A stretch of 64,000 nt of DNA from Lineus longissimus (lineage: Eukaryota; Nemertea; Pilidiophora; Heteronemertea; Lineidae): positions 12,218,109 through 12,282,108 of the forward strand of contig NC_088325.1 of the NCBI RefSeq assembly GCF_910592395.1. The letters run 5' to 3'. A program made the position numbers and the translations under genes. Shown here one piece after another: positions 47,132-58,500 of this stretch (the stretch's first letter is position 1; every line of letters starts with the position of its first letter). The notes under the pieces are model-generated. The model saw only the letters and a program-made list of their open reading frames with translations. It was not told the origin of the DNA and did not search any database.

Positions 47132-48223
47132 TTACTCACTTCGCTCAACAGCATCCAAGACTGCTTATTTCAGAGGTATCTGCTGTCCAGATGTTTGCAT
47201 TGTGACCAGTAAAGTGTTAACATTTGCCAGATCATTGCCGATCAGAACATAGTCCAAGGGAGATAGTAACCATAACCTTATTGATAATATGGTAACTTAT
47301 GAGTAACAGGGTTGTCAGAGTGCATGCTAAATCTAAACACTTCCAAAGTCGTTATGACAAATTATAAAAGTTTTTCCCAGTTTGCGGCTTATTGTACATG
47401 TTGTGTGTTGACAAAAGAAGGCTTGGAACGTATGAACTCCCTTAACATCTCGATACCTCTAGCCCTCTACCGCCTCTTTGAAAACATGATACCACTATTG
47501 ATCAGCCCTTCTTAGACATGTACCTTGGCCATAAGCAGGTATCCAGGGTTTCTCGGTACAAACACTTTGACGTTCCTTTGGTAACTCTAGAGGTCTTGTG
47601 TTATTTGAGATCCAGCAGTGTGTCCTCGATAATGTCTTACATTCCCTGCCTTCCAGTGATATTTTCCTCCTTGTCTCAGTCTGTCCTTTCGTGGAGATAT
47701 CTTTAAACAATGCTTTTCTTTATCAAGCTAGGAACTGTATGCATCATAAGATTTCTCATCTGGGAGTTTCTGTTTTGTTAAAAATATTTTCCTCTCGAGG
47801 AATATGAGACAAGACAAAACTGACAACATAATTGTCTTCAGTTTATATCCTATAGATATTCTGATTTCAAGAACCATACCCAGGTAAATAGTTCTCAGTT
47901 AAAACTGTTGGCTTAATACCAAATTAAACCTTGCTTTTGGGTTAGCCAGATGCGAACTGAATCTGCCGGACTGGTTGACAAAGAATGATAGGTTTAAGTG
48001 CTTAGCCATAATTGTAAGCATTCAAGCTTTGAGCGATGAAACCACATTTGATTTTGTGCTATTGAAGACTCGTCTTTATTATCCACAGGGATATGCACTG
48101 CTGGTGGGAAAAACAGTCTTGTCGGCATTCCCCTCATGAAATAATAAACCAGTAAGTTCTTACACATACTAAACAGCAAAGCCTTCGTTGTGCCACCAGC
48201 ACAATTTTGGTGATTTTCTTCAG
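47132..48223. other. No recognised feature
   Basis: Unique sequence. Open frames at 47312-47515, 47495-47710 and 47994-48179 show no family resemblance. Confidence 0.5.
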
Positions 48224-48402
48224 AGAATCAACGTCTCCAAGAAAACCGTGCACACATCAAGCGACTCGCTCAAATTGAAGCCGTCGTGCCAATAATCTCC
48301 ATGGACCAGAGAGCACCGTGGCATGAAATTGGCCAATGGTACCTTCTGAATAATAAATTTTCACTCTGCGCTTCAGGGACTGCAGCTAAATTCAGACATT
48401 AG
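48224..48402 (+). CDS. Candidate exon with coiled-coil-like start
   Basis: An acceptor GGTGATTTTCTTCAG ends at 48223. The frame reads NQRLQENRAHIKRLAQIEAV and continues PIISMDQRAPWHEI, with third positions clearly richer in G and C than the surroundings over about 100 bp, then runs as AT-rich sequence to a TAG at 48400-48402. The GC-rich part is the likelier exon; GTACCT near 48339 is only a poor donor. The start is helical and charged. No domain is recognised. A minus-strand frame over the same part is also open, so strand is uncertain. Confidence 0.18.
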
Positions 48403-48951
48403 AAAAAATGCTTGCAATTCAGGTGTGTAACATTGTGATTATGTAAGTTTCAAAAGAAGAGTTGCATCCAGCATGTCCAGTGTCGTGTCGTGATTTTGGT
48501 TGGCTGTTTTTGGGTTTGGGAAGAAAAGCATGCAGTGATTTGGAAGTGGCAGATGGCAGAGGTTTAGGTCAAGTTCAGGACTGGTGCAAGCTTGGTGAAT
48601 GTGGTCATTTCAATCTTAAACCAAGAAATTGCTCACTCTGCGGTTAAGGATTTGGTGCGGTTCAAGGAACTACAGACATTTCTCAACGACTTTTATCAGC
48701 AGATCTTACATATCTTTTGCTGGAGCAAGTTGTCTTAGTGTTTCATTCATCAGTTTTATACAGATTTATTCTCTGATTCAGAGATGGCTATCAAAGCAGT
48801 TGACTGACTGACATGACCGATGGAACACATTCTCTAACCTGTGCGGGTATTTGTTGACATCTATGGATAATTCTTTTGAGCCTTTAAGAATGAAAGAGAG
48901 TGTGACTTTGATCCTAGTTCTATTTCTGTACACTGGATCCCTTTTTGGCTC
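48403..48951. other. No recognised feature
   Basis: Unique sequence before the second CGT-core repeat; a cysteine-containing open frame at 48462-48647 is unsupported. Confidence 0.5.
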
Positions 48952-49000
48952 ACCGTAGGGGAGTCTATACGATACCGCAGTGTCCGTCGTCCGTCGTCGT

Positions 49001-49062
<62 letters not shown>

Positions 49063-50334
49063 CGTCGTATCCTAGTTCAAAAACAGTGGCACGTTTTTTA
49101 ACCGCTAGGCCTATGAACTTAAAACTTTGTACACAGCACCCCCTAGGTCAGGTGACCTCTGACACTGAATTTCGGTCCGATCTGATTCTCAACTTGGCCA
49201 CCAGGGGGCCAAATGTCGATATCTAAAAAGTGTGATATCTCGCTTATTAGTGACTTGCTTTCGATGAAACTTTTGTTGTAGGTACTCATAGCAAATATAC
49301 ATCTTATATCATACGGGTTTTTAATTTGACCTACTTTTCAAGGTCACAGAGGTCATATGGCGTAAATTGGCCGTTAGAGTGTAAACTATGGCACGTTTCT
49401 TAACCACTAAAGCTATGAACTTGAAACTTGGTACATATAACCCCCTATATCACATAGCCTCTGGTGCTGAATTTCAGTTTGATCTGATTCTCAACTTTGC
49501 CACCAGGGGGCCAAAAGTGGAAATCTAAAAAGTGTGATATCTCGCTTATAAGTGACTTGTTTTCGATAAAATTTTTATGGTAGGTACCCATAGGAAGAGT
49601 ACATCACATATCGTACGGGTTTTCAATTTGACGTACTTTTCAAGGTCACAGAGGTCATATGGCGTAAATTGGCCATTAGAGTGTAAACTATGGCACGTTT
49701 CTTAACCAGTAAAGCTATGAACTTGAAACTTGGTGCATATAACCCCCTACATCAGATAACCTCTGATGCCGAATTTTGGCTCGATCTGATTTTTTATTCG
49801 GCCACCAGGGGGCCATAATGGAAAAAGTAAGAAGTGCAATATCTTGCTTATTTTTAGTGATTCGTTTTCAATAACATTTTTATGGTAGGTTCTCCTAGCA
49901 AGGATACATCACATATCATATGAGTTTTTGATCTGACCTGATTTTCAAGGTCACAGAGGTCAAATGGCGTAAATTTGTCGTTTGATTGTAACTATGGCAC
50001 GTTTCTTAACCACTAAAGCTTTGAACTTGAAATTTGATACACATGACTCCCTACGTCATGTAACCTCGGACACCGAATTTCGATCTGATCTGGTACTCAA
50101 CTTGGCCACCAGGAGGCCAAAACTAAAATAGGTAAAAAGTGCAATATCTCGTTTATTATTGACTTGTTTTTGATGATATTCTTATGGTACTTACTCCAAG
50201 CAACGATACATCACATGTCATACCGACTTTGGTTTGACCTGTATACTATACATGTACAATGTTTCTTAATCTGGATGAATTACAAAGCACCAAATATCTA
50301 TACGGTGAGCACAATGGCCCCTGGCCGTTTCATT
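48952..50334 (+). repeat. CGT-core interspersed repeat, copy 2
   Basis: Begins TTTTTGGCTCACCGTAGG, has a CGT array at 48981-49069, then four monomers of 302-304 bp (GCACGTTT at 49089, 49391, 49693 and 49997) and the terminal GGTGAGCACAATGGCCCC. Unlike copy 1 it starts with GGGAGTCTATACGATACCGC after the border and lacks the long 5' hairpin. Each monomer has the CCACCAGGGGGC or close core (49195, 49498, 49799, 50103) and AAGGTCACAGAGGTCA. The extra monomer relative to copy 1 shows that monomer number varies between copies. Confidence 0.88.
48981..49069 (+). repeat. CGT trinucleotide microsatellite
   Basis: GTC/CGT triplet array with CCGT interruptions at the start and end, within copy 2 of the CGT-core repeat. 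It causes a false poly-arginine open frame. Confidence 0.92.
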
Positions 50335-52629
50335 TGCATTTTTACAAAGCGCCCACGTTAAGATAGCAGTTGCTTAAAGAAGCAGTACTTCAAAATATAT
50401 GAGTTGTTTAAAGATAGCAGAAAATGTCCTACTTAACATCCTCACCTTATATTTCTCAATGCAGGGACTCGATACCTTCAGGGTCTTTTGATGACCCATG
50501 GGCAGTCCATTGTAGGTCTGTTCATCGAAGTCCTGAATTCAGATGCTCCAGTCGCCTCTGTCTCATCAATCCCATTGCTTACTCTTCCTTGACTGACCAA
50601 AATGCCCCAGCGTTACACTTCTGTTATTTCTCAAACTGCTCGACTGTGTAATTACCCTGCTCTCTGATCTATAAACTGTCCGATGTGAATGACGCTGCTT
50701 AATAGTGTGTGCCCGCATTAGTTCTTATCACCGCCTGTAGGTGACTGCGTTCATTCAGAATAGATGCTTAACCCATTCGCTGCCGACTGTGACTTGGGTC
50801 TAACCAGGCCTTGTGTCTTTGTGTGCCAACTACATGTATGACCCAAGTCATTTTGGGCAACTGACTTAACTAGGATACATCCTTAACTTTGGTTGTTTCG
50901 TGCTACTTTTAGTAGATGGTATGGTAAAGCATGAAGACATCTACTAGAAATCTGGTTCTAATACATTATTTCTTGATTTCGGGGGAAAATTGAGACACTT
51001 AAGATTTGTAAAAATCATCTGCCCATCTGTTTACAGTATATTAGTAACCTGGAGACTGCCAATTAAACGCCGAGTTGCTGCCTGTAGTCCCCCTCTAAGA
51101 ACAATTTACCCAGTAGTAAAAGCCTTAAAAATACATCAATGAAACCGCCATGCTGCTGTCTTTGAGAGTATCATCTCTTCACAGCCACGATCAGATATCA
51201 ATGACAACAAAAACATGAGAAGCCGAAGAGGACTTACTGAAGCCACATAAATCTCATAGAGAAACCTGAATCAACCTTATCAGACAGAATTGCTACGTGT
51301 AGCTAAAAGCTTTGAGAGGCTATCGGTTACTGTCGGGTACTTCTGTGGGAAAAGGCTTTGTGTTGGCTTGACAGATATGAGTTGGGATTGCTAACCATAT
51401 TTCCTTGTTTGTAATATAAATATTAGTCTGATATGAGAACTAGAAACATTTATGAGGTTTTTTCGAAAGAAATCTGTTCCAGTTAACAGGGATTTATGGT
51501 TTTACGGCCAGGCACCTTTAATCCAAGGGCTGTGGTTTTTCTGTGCATCTGAAATTACTTTAAAAGGGACATCATGGGGATGAGACATGTTGGTTTTCAC
51601 ACAAAACTGGCTTCCAAAAGGACTCTCGACTTCTCCAAACATGACAATTGCAAAAACATTGCACTGCAATATACAATGCACTTGAACAGGGGGTAACCAT
51701 AGGCTTGTCTCTAATTCACAAGCCATGTTCAAAACCGCCTCGCGGCATTGGTGAAAAATCCTTATTAGAGACGAGCATTAGTATGATACTACAAGTGGCG
51801 GTGCATGGTGGCAAGTGGGGTCATTATCCTTCTTGCCAGTTAAATACAAAGCCAAAGTTGCCCCCTTAACATAAATTGATATTGCAGCAATAGCAAGATT
51901 AGAAAGATCGGTACCGGTACTTTTTACCCCAAAGAGACGAGTATTGCTGATGGAAAGAATATTTTTACGCCAAGACCTGAATCAATTCCATGTGCTGCGA
52001 TAGCGAAAGCAAACATTGCTTTGAGAAAGGCAATTTGTCACTGTCTGATAACCATTCTGCATGGTCGGGTCAGCCTTGGAATGCATTTGTCAATATTTGT
52101 GTGTTGAATGGTACCAGTAGTACGGCCTTAGAAAAGGTGACAACCTGCTCCTGACTAGACACATGTGAACAGAATCGTAAACAAGGGAGGGTTGTTTTCC
52201 AAAAATGAAACAGATATTCCTAATTTTGACATCTTGAGAGATTTTCTTGGTCAATTTTGTGATTCCTCTCAAATTCTTCGATGATCCTGGCTAGGTCTAT
52301 ATGCCCGATAACATTTTATCAAATCCCTTCCCTTTTGATAGTCAAACTCCTGACATAGAGCCAATAAAGAGATAATTGTGTACTGCTCTGTTGCATACGC
52401 AGAAAAGGGTCATGATAGGAAAAAGCACAAAAAACCGCTTTCGTCAACAAGGGGTCAACGGGCAAGTGGTGAAGGTACAAATTGCTACAATCAGACTGAT
52501 GCGGCTACAATCTCACATACGCATATCTATACTTCTCTCTGGGATCAATCTGGACACCAAACCCTCGACCATTGATAATCTTGTTCATCAAGCGAGCGCT
52601 TGGACGGCTTGGTCAATCATTGGGGCTAA
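50335..52629. other. No recognised feature
   Basis: Unique sequence with TACATGTA at 50831-50838 and the palindrome GTACCGGTAC near 51910. Open frames at 50424-50651, 51502-51732 and 52376-52654 have no splice or family support. Confidence 0.5.
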
Positions 52630-53165
52630 CACGATCAATATCAGTTGTGTCTAGTCCCTGACTTGTGACATAGGGCGAAGAGTCTTAAATTGCGATACTG
52701 TGCAAGGAATTGTGTTGGTGACTTCGTTTGTGCTGTACCGTCTTTCCTTTATAACCCTTGATTATTGTCAACATTGGAGGAATTCGAAATATCAATAACA
52801 CTAGCATTCAGCGGCAGTATTTGTTCAGTGGTCAATATTAGTTGTATCTTGCCCTTGACTTTTGACATAGGGTGCAGAGTCTAAAGATACAATACCGCAA
52901 AAGGAGTCTTGGTTTGTGCTTGACTGTCTTTTACTGTTTACTTTGTATGTTTTTGGACATGTGAGGACATCCCATCAGAGCAAAGCATCTATTATATGTA
53001 CGCCTCTAGCACTACCAAATTCTGTCCTGAATAGAGACTGAGAGATGCGCTGTATCTAGTCCCTGCCTTGTGACATAGGGGGCATGATGATTGTGACATA
53101 GGAATTGCATTGGTGACTTTATTGTGACTGCAATGTCTTTAATATCGGCCAACGTGGCATTGGAC
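52630..53165. repeat. Three-copy diverged tandem duplication, 196-208 bp
   Basis: TCTAGTCCCTGACTTGTGAC at about 52650, ATCTTGCCCTTGACTTTTGA at about 52846 and ATCTAGTCCCTGCCTTGTGA at about 53054 start three related units, each with ACATAGGG and TTGGTGACTT or similar words. Confidence 0.7.
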
Positions 53166-53286
53166 TTCTCAATATGAATAATAAAAGCAATTCTTTATGG
53201 TGGTGTCAAAACGACTTTCTTGTATTTGCGAATTTCCTTTAAATCTATGAGTGACAATAATGTTAGTGTCTTCTTCTTCTTTACAG

Positions 53287-53326
53287 GTCTTCCAAAGGCT
53301 TCACTCTCCTAAAGATAAAAACTATG
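53287..53326 (+). CDS. Candidate 40-nt micro-exon
   Basis: Both splice signals are near consensus: acceptor TGTCTTCTTCTTCTTTACAG ending at 53286 and donor GTAAGTTTG starting at 53327. Two frames are open: VFQRLHSPKDKNY plus one base, or SSKGFTLLKIKTM. The first follows on in phase from the 27823 candidate and leaves one base, matching the entry phase of the 56408 candidate. It is the best-bounded small exon candidate in the window. The protein is not recognised. Confidence 0.25.
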
Positions 53327-54049
53327 GTAAGTTTGTTGGCTTCAACAATGATATTGCAGTTGCCCTGTTAGATTTATGTAGTAATTACAGAACTAATTAT
53401 TAATGGGTTAATTTATCATAAAATGTCACAAGGCAATAACAAACAGACTGGAAACCTGGTCAAACATCATAAAGCAGTCATGAGAGGTTTATGAATATAC
53501 TATTATTTCAGGATATAGGACAGCCTCCTCAATTACTACGAAACCAACCATGTGAGCATTTCAAAACTTTGAACATGTTAAAAAACTTCGAAATGCTTCC
53601 GAAAAAAGAAGATGTCGGTTCCTGTATAAGACAGTACATTATAAAAAAGGATGGGTTCATTTTCGCACATGGTACCCTGTTAAATATTTTTATTTTATTT
53701 TATTGGGAAACATGCCAACTCGTGGCAAATTCATCAAGTGTTTCAATGTGTGATTTGAATACTTCAATATTATCTCAGCATCCCTTGTCCTTTGTCCTCG
53801 GCTGTACCATGGGACCTCCACACGACGGTCTTCATTACCTTTTTCATGTTTGTCCAGAAGAGCTGTGAAAACAATCTGTCCAATCTTGCGCCAAGATATT
53901 TTGATACTTGAAATATTGCCAACAGTGTTTATAGCCAATTGGTGATTTATGAAAGTTAAGACTTCTATCCCAAAGGAAATACAGTGGAACCCGGGCGACC
54001 ATGCCATGGTTTCTGTTCGAAAATTGATTGCGGCAAATTTGTCGTGTTA
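53327..54049. other. No gene called
   Basis: An acceptor-like site at 53511 opens a 119-codon frame to a TGA at 53868, but the peptide becomes hydrophobic and AT-driven after about 50 codons and has no recognisable domain. Confidence 0.4.
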
Positions 54050-54205
54050 CAGATGAAAAAAACTTTCAAGTCCAAATATTTTTTTCACTGGTTTTTTTCT
54101 GATCAAAATGAAGAAACATCATCAGTCCCAAAAATTTTTTGGAAAAAATGTCTAAGTCCAAATATTTTTTTTACTTGAAAATTTTTCAGAATTTTGAACT
54201 TAAGA
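54050..54205 (+). repeat. AT-rich repeat family T, copy 3
   Basis: CAGATGAAAAAAACTTTC, TTTTTTTCTGATCAAAATG, GAAACATCATCAGTCCC and the trailing TTTGAACTTAAG match copies 1 and 2. The start CAGATGAAAAAA is shared with the inverted copy at its 45462 end and may mark a true terminus. Confidence 0.75.
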
Positions 54206-54848
54206 ATACACCAAGGGCCAGATATTGATTTCCTGTTCCTCACCACCATAGCAAAGCAAAATTGTGACTGGTTATAGCAAAGCCAGCAATGTTGCTTGTC
54301 AGGTTGAGACGGACTGGTTGTTCATTTTACTGTTGTCTGCCTTTTGTGGAATCTGAGTACATCCATTTCTTCCAATATCTCCTGGTGTCATTTAGGCTCA
54401 TCTTCTGTGAGACATGAGCATGGCTTTGCTGTGTGACTGGCGTTGAAATTGACTGATTAGTTCTGACAATTTCTCCTTGGTGGCTCTGCTTTCCTCCACG
54501 CAGCTTTGATGGGAAAACTTGCAGACTTGCTACAGAATTTGAACGATTAGGCTATCTGATTCCAATACTGTATAAGCTAGTATTTTTTAATTGACATCTT
54601 GTCACATTTTCAGATACATTGCGTTTACCATGTTAACAGGCAGGAGTCTAAGACTCTAAGTTTTCTCCCCAACACATTTGGTGATACGAATAAAGACTAG
54701 TAAATGATTTTACTTCAGTTTTGTACAGAAAGGCCTAGTGTAAATGTACATGGGGTTTTCAGTAAAAGCAATTGCTAGTCTTTATTCATATCACCCAATA
54801 ACCCCTCATGCCAGACAGGCTGCAGAAGGAGAGACAAGAAAGACTAAT
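54206..54848. other. No recognised feature
   Basis: Unique sequence. Confidence 0.5.
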
Positions 54849-55029
54849 TAGAGTTGAACCTCCCAATTTGGACACCATTGGGACTGACAAATGCTGTCCT
54901 TGATAGAGAGGTGTCCTTATTACAGAGGTCAATTAGAATAGAAATGAATCCATTTGGGACCAGACATTGTCCCTAATAAAGAGGGTGTTCTGCAATAAAC
55001 AGGTGTCGGCTATCGGAGGTTCCGCTGTA
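54849..55029. mobile_element. Mariner-type MITE with TA ends
   Basis: TA at 54849 is followed by GAGTTGAACCTCCCAATTTG, and the right end GAGGTTCCGCTGTA is its imperfect inverse, closing with TA at 55028. The interior repeats GTGTCC(T/C)TTATTA and ends GGTGTCGGCTATCGG. GTGTCC/GAACCTC repeats of this kind are widespread non-autonomous DNA elements in animals. No transposase is present. Confidence 0.7.
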
Positions 55030-56407
55030 GTTGTTTCTTAACCTTTTTTCATGGGTGATATTTAAGTTTGTTGCAGACAAAACTCTTCAGTTGCTGCTGT
55101 TATTTTGACTTGCAAGAATTTATCGGATCTTTTCTGACAATATGGAGGCCTAACAATTGGCCTCTTGAGTCGAAGAAAGAAAGTTATGCAGTGATTCGGA
55201 CTTTAGATTGCAACAGAATTAGTCCTGGTGTGGGAATCATATCAGTTCATCCCAAGTATGTTTTTTTATGATTGGAAATGCCGTGTCTCTCTCCTGAGTG
55301 TTGCCAAAACACTTATTTAACATGTTTAAATGACAAGGCTTAAGAGAAGTCGATACCCTCATTTTTGCAGCGGTGCTGAGTGTGAAGTGTCAGTTTAATA
55401 TCTCCGTTATGAAGGCAGATCAAATGCGTTGTAAAAACATCATTCCACGGCATTCACATTCCTGCTGGCGACAAGTTTAATTAGATGAAGTGTTTTGGGA
55501 AATGTGTCCGATTGACGTAACAGCCAAAGCCATTTATCATGGGTGTGCGCGTCAATTGGCATGGCTTAAGTATTGATATTGTTAATCGTGATCGTTTTTA
55601 ATGACATGGGTCAAAGTTGTGGGATTTCTTTCCATCATGGGTCAGTTAATTAAGATAGAGTTCCAGGACCAACCAAGGTGATAAATTTTTATCGGAGACT
55701 AATTGGCAGGGAGAGAGAAAGAAGGAGAGAGACATTTCATGTAGGAAACAGTGGCTATTTATATGCCTTGGCTTGTCTGAGTGTATTGATGCTGTTTCTT
55801 TTTGATCTTCTTGAGCGTACCTCAGCAGTCCTTCATGGGTTGATGGAAGTCCCTCTGGGGTTTGACCAGGCCCCTTACCATGCATAAGCAATTTTCACCC
55901 TCATCAATTCAGAGAAAGTATCAGTGCAGAACATTCTTCCTTTAAAACCAGACTAGCGTTCTCCAGCAATGACATCTCCATTGTTTTAATGACCAAATCG
56001 TCGTCACCTGTGTTACAATTCATTCCACAAAGAAAACGCTTGGACTCATTGATAAAAAAACAACATGCCACACGTGGGAAAACATGTCACACTGTGGAGG
56101 CGAGAAGCCTCAGAGGTGGGAATCCTCAGAAATAACGAGTACAGCCAATTAGGTTAGGTATATATTGTAGATGTAGAAGGCCAGGAAAATTATCTCTGGA
56201 AAGTACAATTGGATCCAGGCATGAGTATTATCAGATCAGGTTTAAATTGTCGATTTCTTTCATTTGGTGAGTACTTCCATCTTCTTTTACATCTGCATGT
56301 GGATATCATCTTTCAAAATCATACAGAATTTATTCAATTAAGAAAGGATGTACACATCTTGGGCTAGTGCTTGGTATAACCATTTTCCTTCATTATCCAT
56401 TGTCCAG
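55030..56407. other. No recognised feature
   Basis: Unique sequence. A donor-like GTGAGT at 56268 follows only a short possible exon. Open frames at 55646-55891 on both strands are unsupported. Confidence 0.45.
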
Positions 56408-56568
56408 GGTTGATACCATCTGTTAGAGAGGCAGGAGGTCTTCAGCTCTTTCCTTTAATCTTGAAAATCCAGTTTAATGCCCGAAACGTGATTTTTGTCA
56501 CCGGGGAGCTATTACATACCACAGCATGCTGCTGTGAAGATCTGTGCTCTGCTGCCGGGTATAACAAG
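56408..56568 (+). CDS. Candidate 161-nt exon, unknown protein
   Basis: Acceptor TTCCTTCATTATCCATTGTCCAG ends at 56407 and donor GTAATA starts at 56569. The exon begins with two bases of a split codon, then 53 open codons. The peptide includes IPSVREAGGLQLFPLILKI and a cysteine run in TTACCCEDLCSAAGYNK. Entry phase fits the 53287-53326 candidate. The length is typical for an exon. The frame stays open beyond the donor, so the open reading itself is not strong evidence. Confidence 0.2.
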
Positions 56569-57499
56569 GTAATAGCCTGTTGTCCATTTCTGGTAAAGAC
56601 CAAAGTGGCCAAGAGGCCTCACTATAATTTGTGTCATTCCAAAACAAATATCGGCTTTTTTGGTCTTTCACTGAGTACTGAATACAAAGACTATCCCGCT
56701 CAATCCTGGGTGCTGTCGTCGCAGTCAGTGTCTCAAACATCCTGAGCTACCTTGATGCTTCATTCGTCAATGACTAAGCGGACATCACCCTCAACACGCC
56801 GAGATGACGTGCATGACTAACAGAAGAGAAACCCTTCCCAAGACAGGCTTTATGAAGATACCCAGAGATAAGCTGAACACCTTTCAAAGGCAAATCCTTG
56901 CCCGGAGCGCATGAGAGATTCCTATAGTACACCAAGGACAGTCTGTTTAAACGTGTTGAATGAGTTAATTATGACTAATAACGATCTCTCAAACGATTTC
57001 CTCAAACTGATGTAATATCTACCGCTTTTGTAAAATACCTGCGGCATGAAGAGCCATTCTGAAGGTTGTATTCTGAAGGTTACATTGAACTCGTAGTAGG
57101 TTCATTCGGGGGTGAAACGATTATTGGCCTCCGGGTAATTATTTCTCATCCTAGCTAACTAACGAAATACGTTTCCATTTGAAATCTCTATGAAATTGTT
57201 GCTTTTGAGAAAATGTGTGATTGTTGCTTGTATATCCAAATTGAACATGTCGAATGGTATCAAATGATCATATGTTTAGTAAGGTGAAATTGGATTTACA
57301 GCTTTAGTGTACATCACCATGTGGATTGAAGCCTGGCTCCTGAATATAAGCATTATTGTTTGGGGGACCAGCAACGTTTGAAAGAAGGCACACGCAACAG
57401 GTTTGGTAGTGCAATCTAGTTTCAGACTGCTGCTCTTGTGAAATACAGTGGCCGACTTACGTTGTCATCTCACAAAGTTAAGTAACACATGGTCATCTT
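56569..57499. other. No recognised feature
   Basis: Unique sequence with slightly raised CpG at 56700-56830. Confidence 0.5.
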
Positions 57500-57575
57500 A
57501 CACTTGGGAGTTGAACCAACGACCAGGCAATGAGTGTTGTGTCTGGATATCTGAGGCAGCAAGTCCTTTGGTTAA
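57500..57575 (-). repeat. tRNA-like SINE head (minus strand)
   Basis: Read on the minus strand GGTTCAACTCC (complement at about 57507-57517) is a good B box. The A-box region upstream is decayed. Confidence 0.45.
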
Positions 57576-58117
57576 TTCTTATAGATCCTTATAGATCCAC
57601 ACGGCTTCTATCAGCATCACAGCTCGAACAAAAATCTCCTCATTTCAACCGATGCAAAAGCAACGAAACCGCGACATCAGACAAATAGTTCTGTGTATCA
57701 AATCATTCCCACCCCGTACAACATGGCTAAGAGTATTTACCTCATTCCATAAGCTCCTGTTACTGTCCACAACAGTATTTACCCTGTACTATAATCTCCC
57801 TGTCGCAGGAGATAAGAAGAAGACCTGGTCGTATCCATTTGACGATATGGCGGGATTGTTTCGCTCAAAGGGAGCATGTCGTATTAGTGACTACAAAGTG
57901 ACCAGATTCGATAATTTGTCCAATAACGATAAGACTTTGGTAATTGAGAAAGGCTGACTTGTTTGCCTTATTGGATTCTTCAGGATGAGCCAAAGTGATC
58001 AAAGAAACAAGGTTTATCTGTATCTGATAGTAACTGGTATTGTATTCCTGCACAGGCCAGGTGACTAGCTTGGGGATGGAAGTTGACAAGATTAGTCTAC
58101 AGTAGATCCAGAGGACA
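57576..58117. other. No gene called
   Basis: A 101-codon open frame at 57652-57957 has no splice or family support. A 10-bp direct repeat (CTTATAGATC) occurs at about 57578. Confidence 0.4.
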
Positions 58118-58295
58118 GAAATAGAAATGATGGGGTGGGGTGCATGCTGTCATGTGCTTTGCAAGTGGATGCTGTCATGTGCCTACGCTGAAACAGAAAT
58201 GGTGGGGGAGTGCATGCTGTCATGTGCTTCCGATGCATGCTGTTATCTGCCTCTGCTGAAATAGAAATGATGGTTAGTGCATGTTGCCTTTCTGC
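58118..58295. repeat. Tandem repeat of about 70 bp, 2.5 copies
   Basis: AGAAATGATGGGGTGGGG, AGAAATGGTGGGGGAG and AGAAATGATGGTTAG start successive units that share TGCATGCTGTCATGTGCTT and GCTGAAA. Inside a unit TGCTGTCATGTGC is itself doubled. Confidence 0.8.
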
Positions 58296-58309
58296 CCCTC
58301 AATCCACCG

Positions 58310-58500
58310 CATCTGTTCCTCAATTTGTTCGACACGATTCATGCTTTAAAAGTGAATTAATTAACCTGTAGTTTTCTCCAACAAATGCAGCCATTTCTAG
58401 CATTGTCATAAGCCAATTAATGCTCGTTGTTGGTTTGAATGATTAACAAGCCTCGATTGATTTTTCTGTCAGTTGCAATGTTCCTTATGATTTCTTGATT
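58310..58500. promoter_or_regulatory. Candidate enhancer-like PBX/HOX-MEIS cluster
   Basis: GAATTAATTAAC near 58354, CCAATTAATG near 58413, GATTAAC near 58441, GATTGATT (58455-58462) and CTGTCA (58466-58471, the MEIS/TGIF site reversed) lie in 120 bp of non-repeat DNA. GATTGATT and CTGTCA separated by three bases is a typical PBX/HOX plus MEIS arrangement. Confidence 0.3.

Noticed and set aside
53512-53868. 119-codon open frame after an acceptor-like site
   Set aside because: No donor before the stop, composition drifts to AT-driven hydrophobic residues, and no recognised family.
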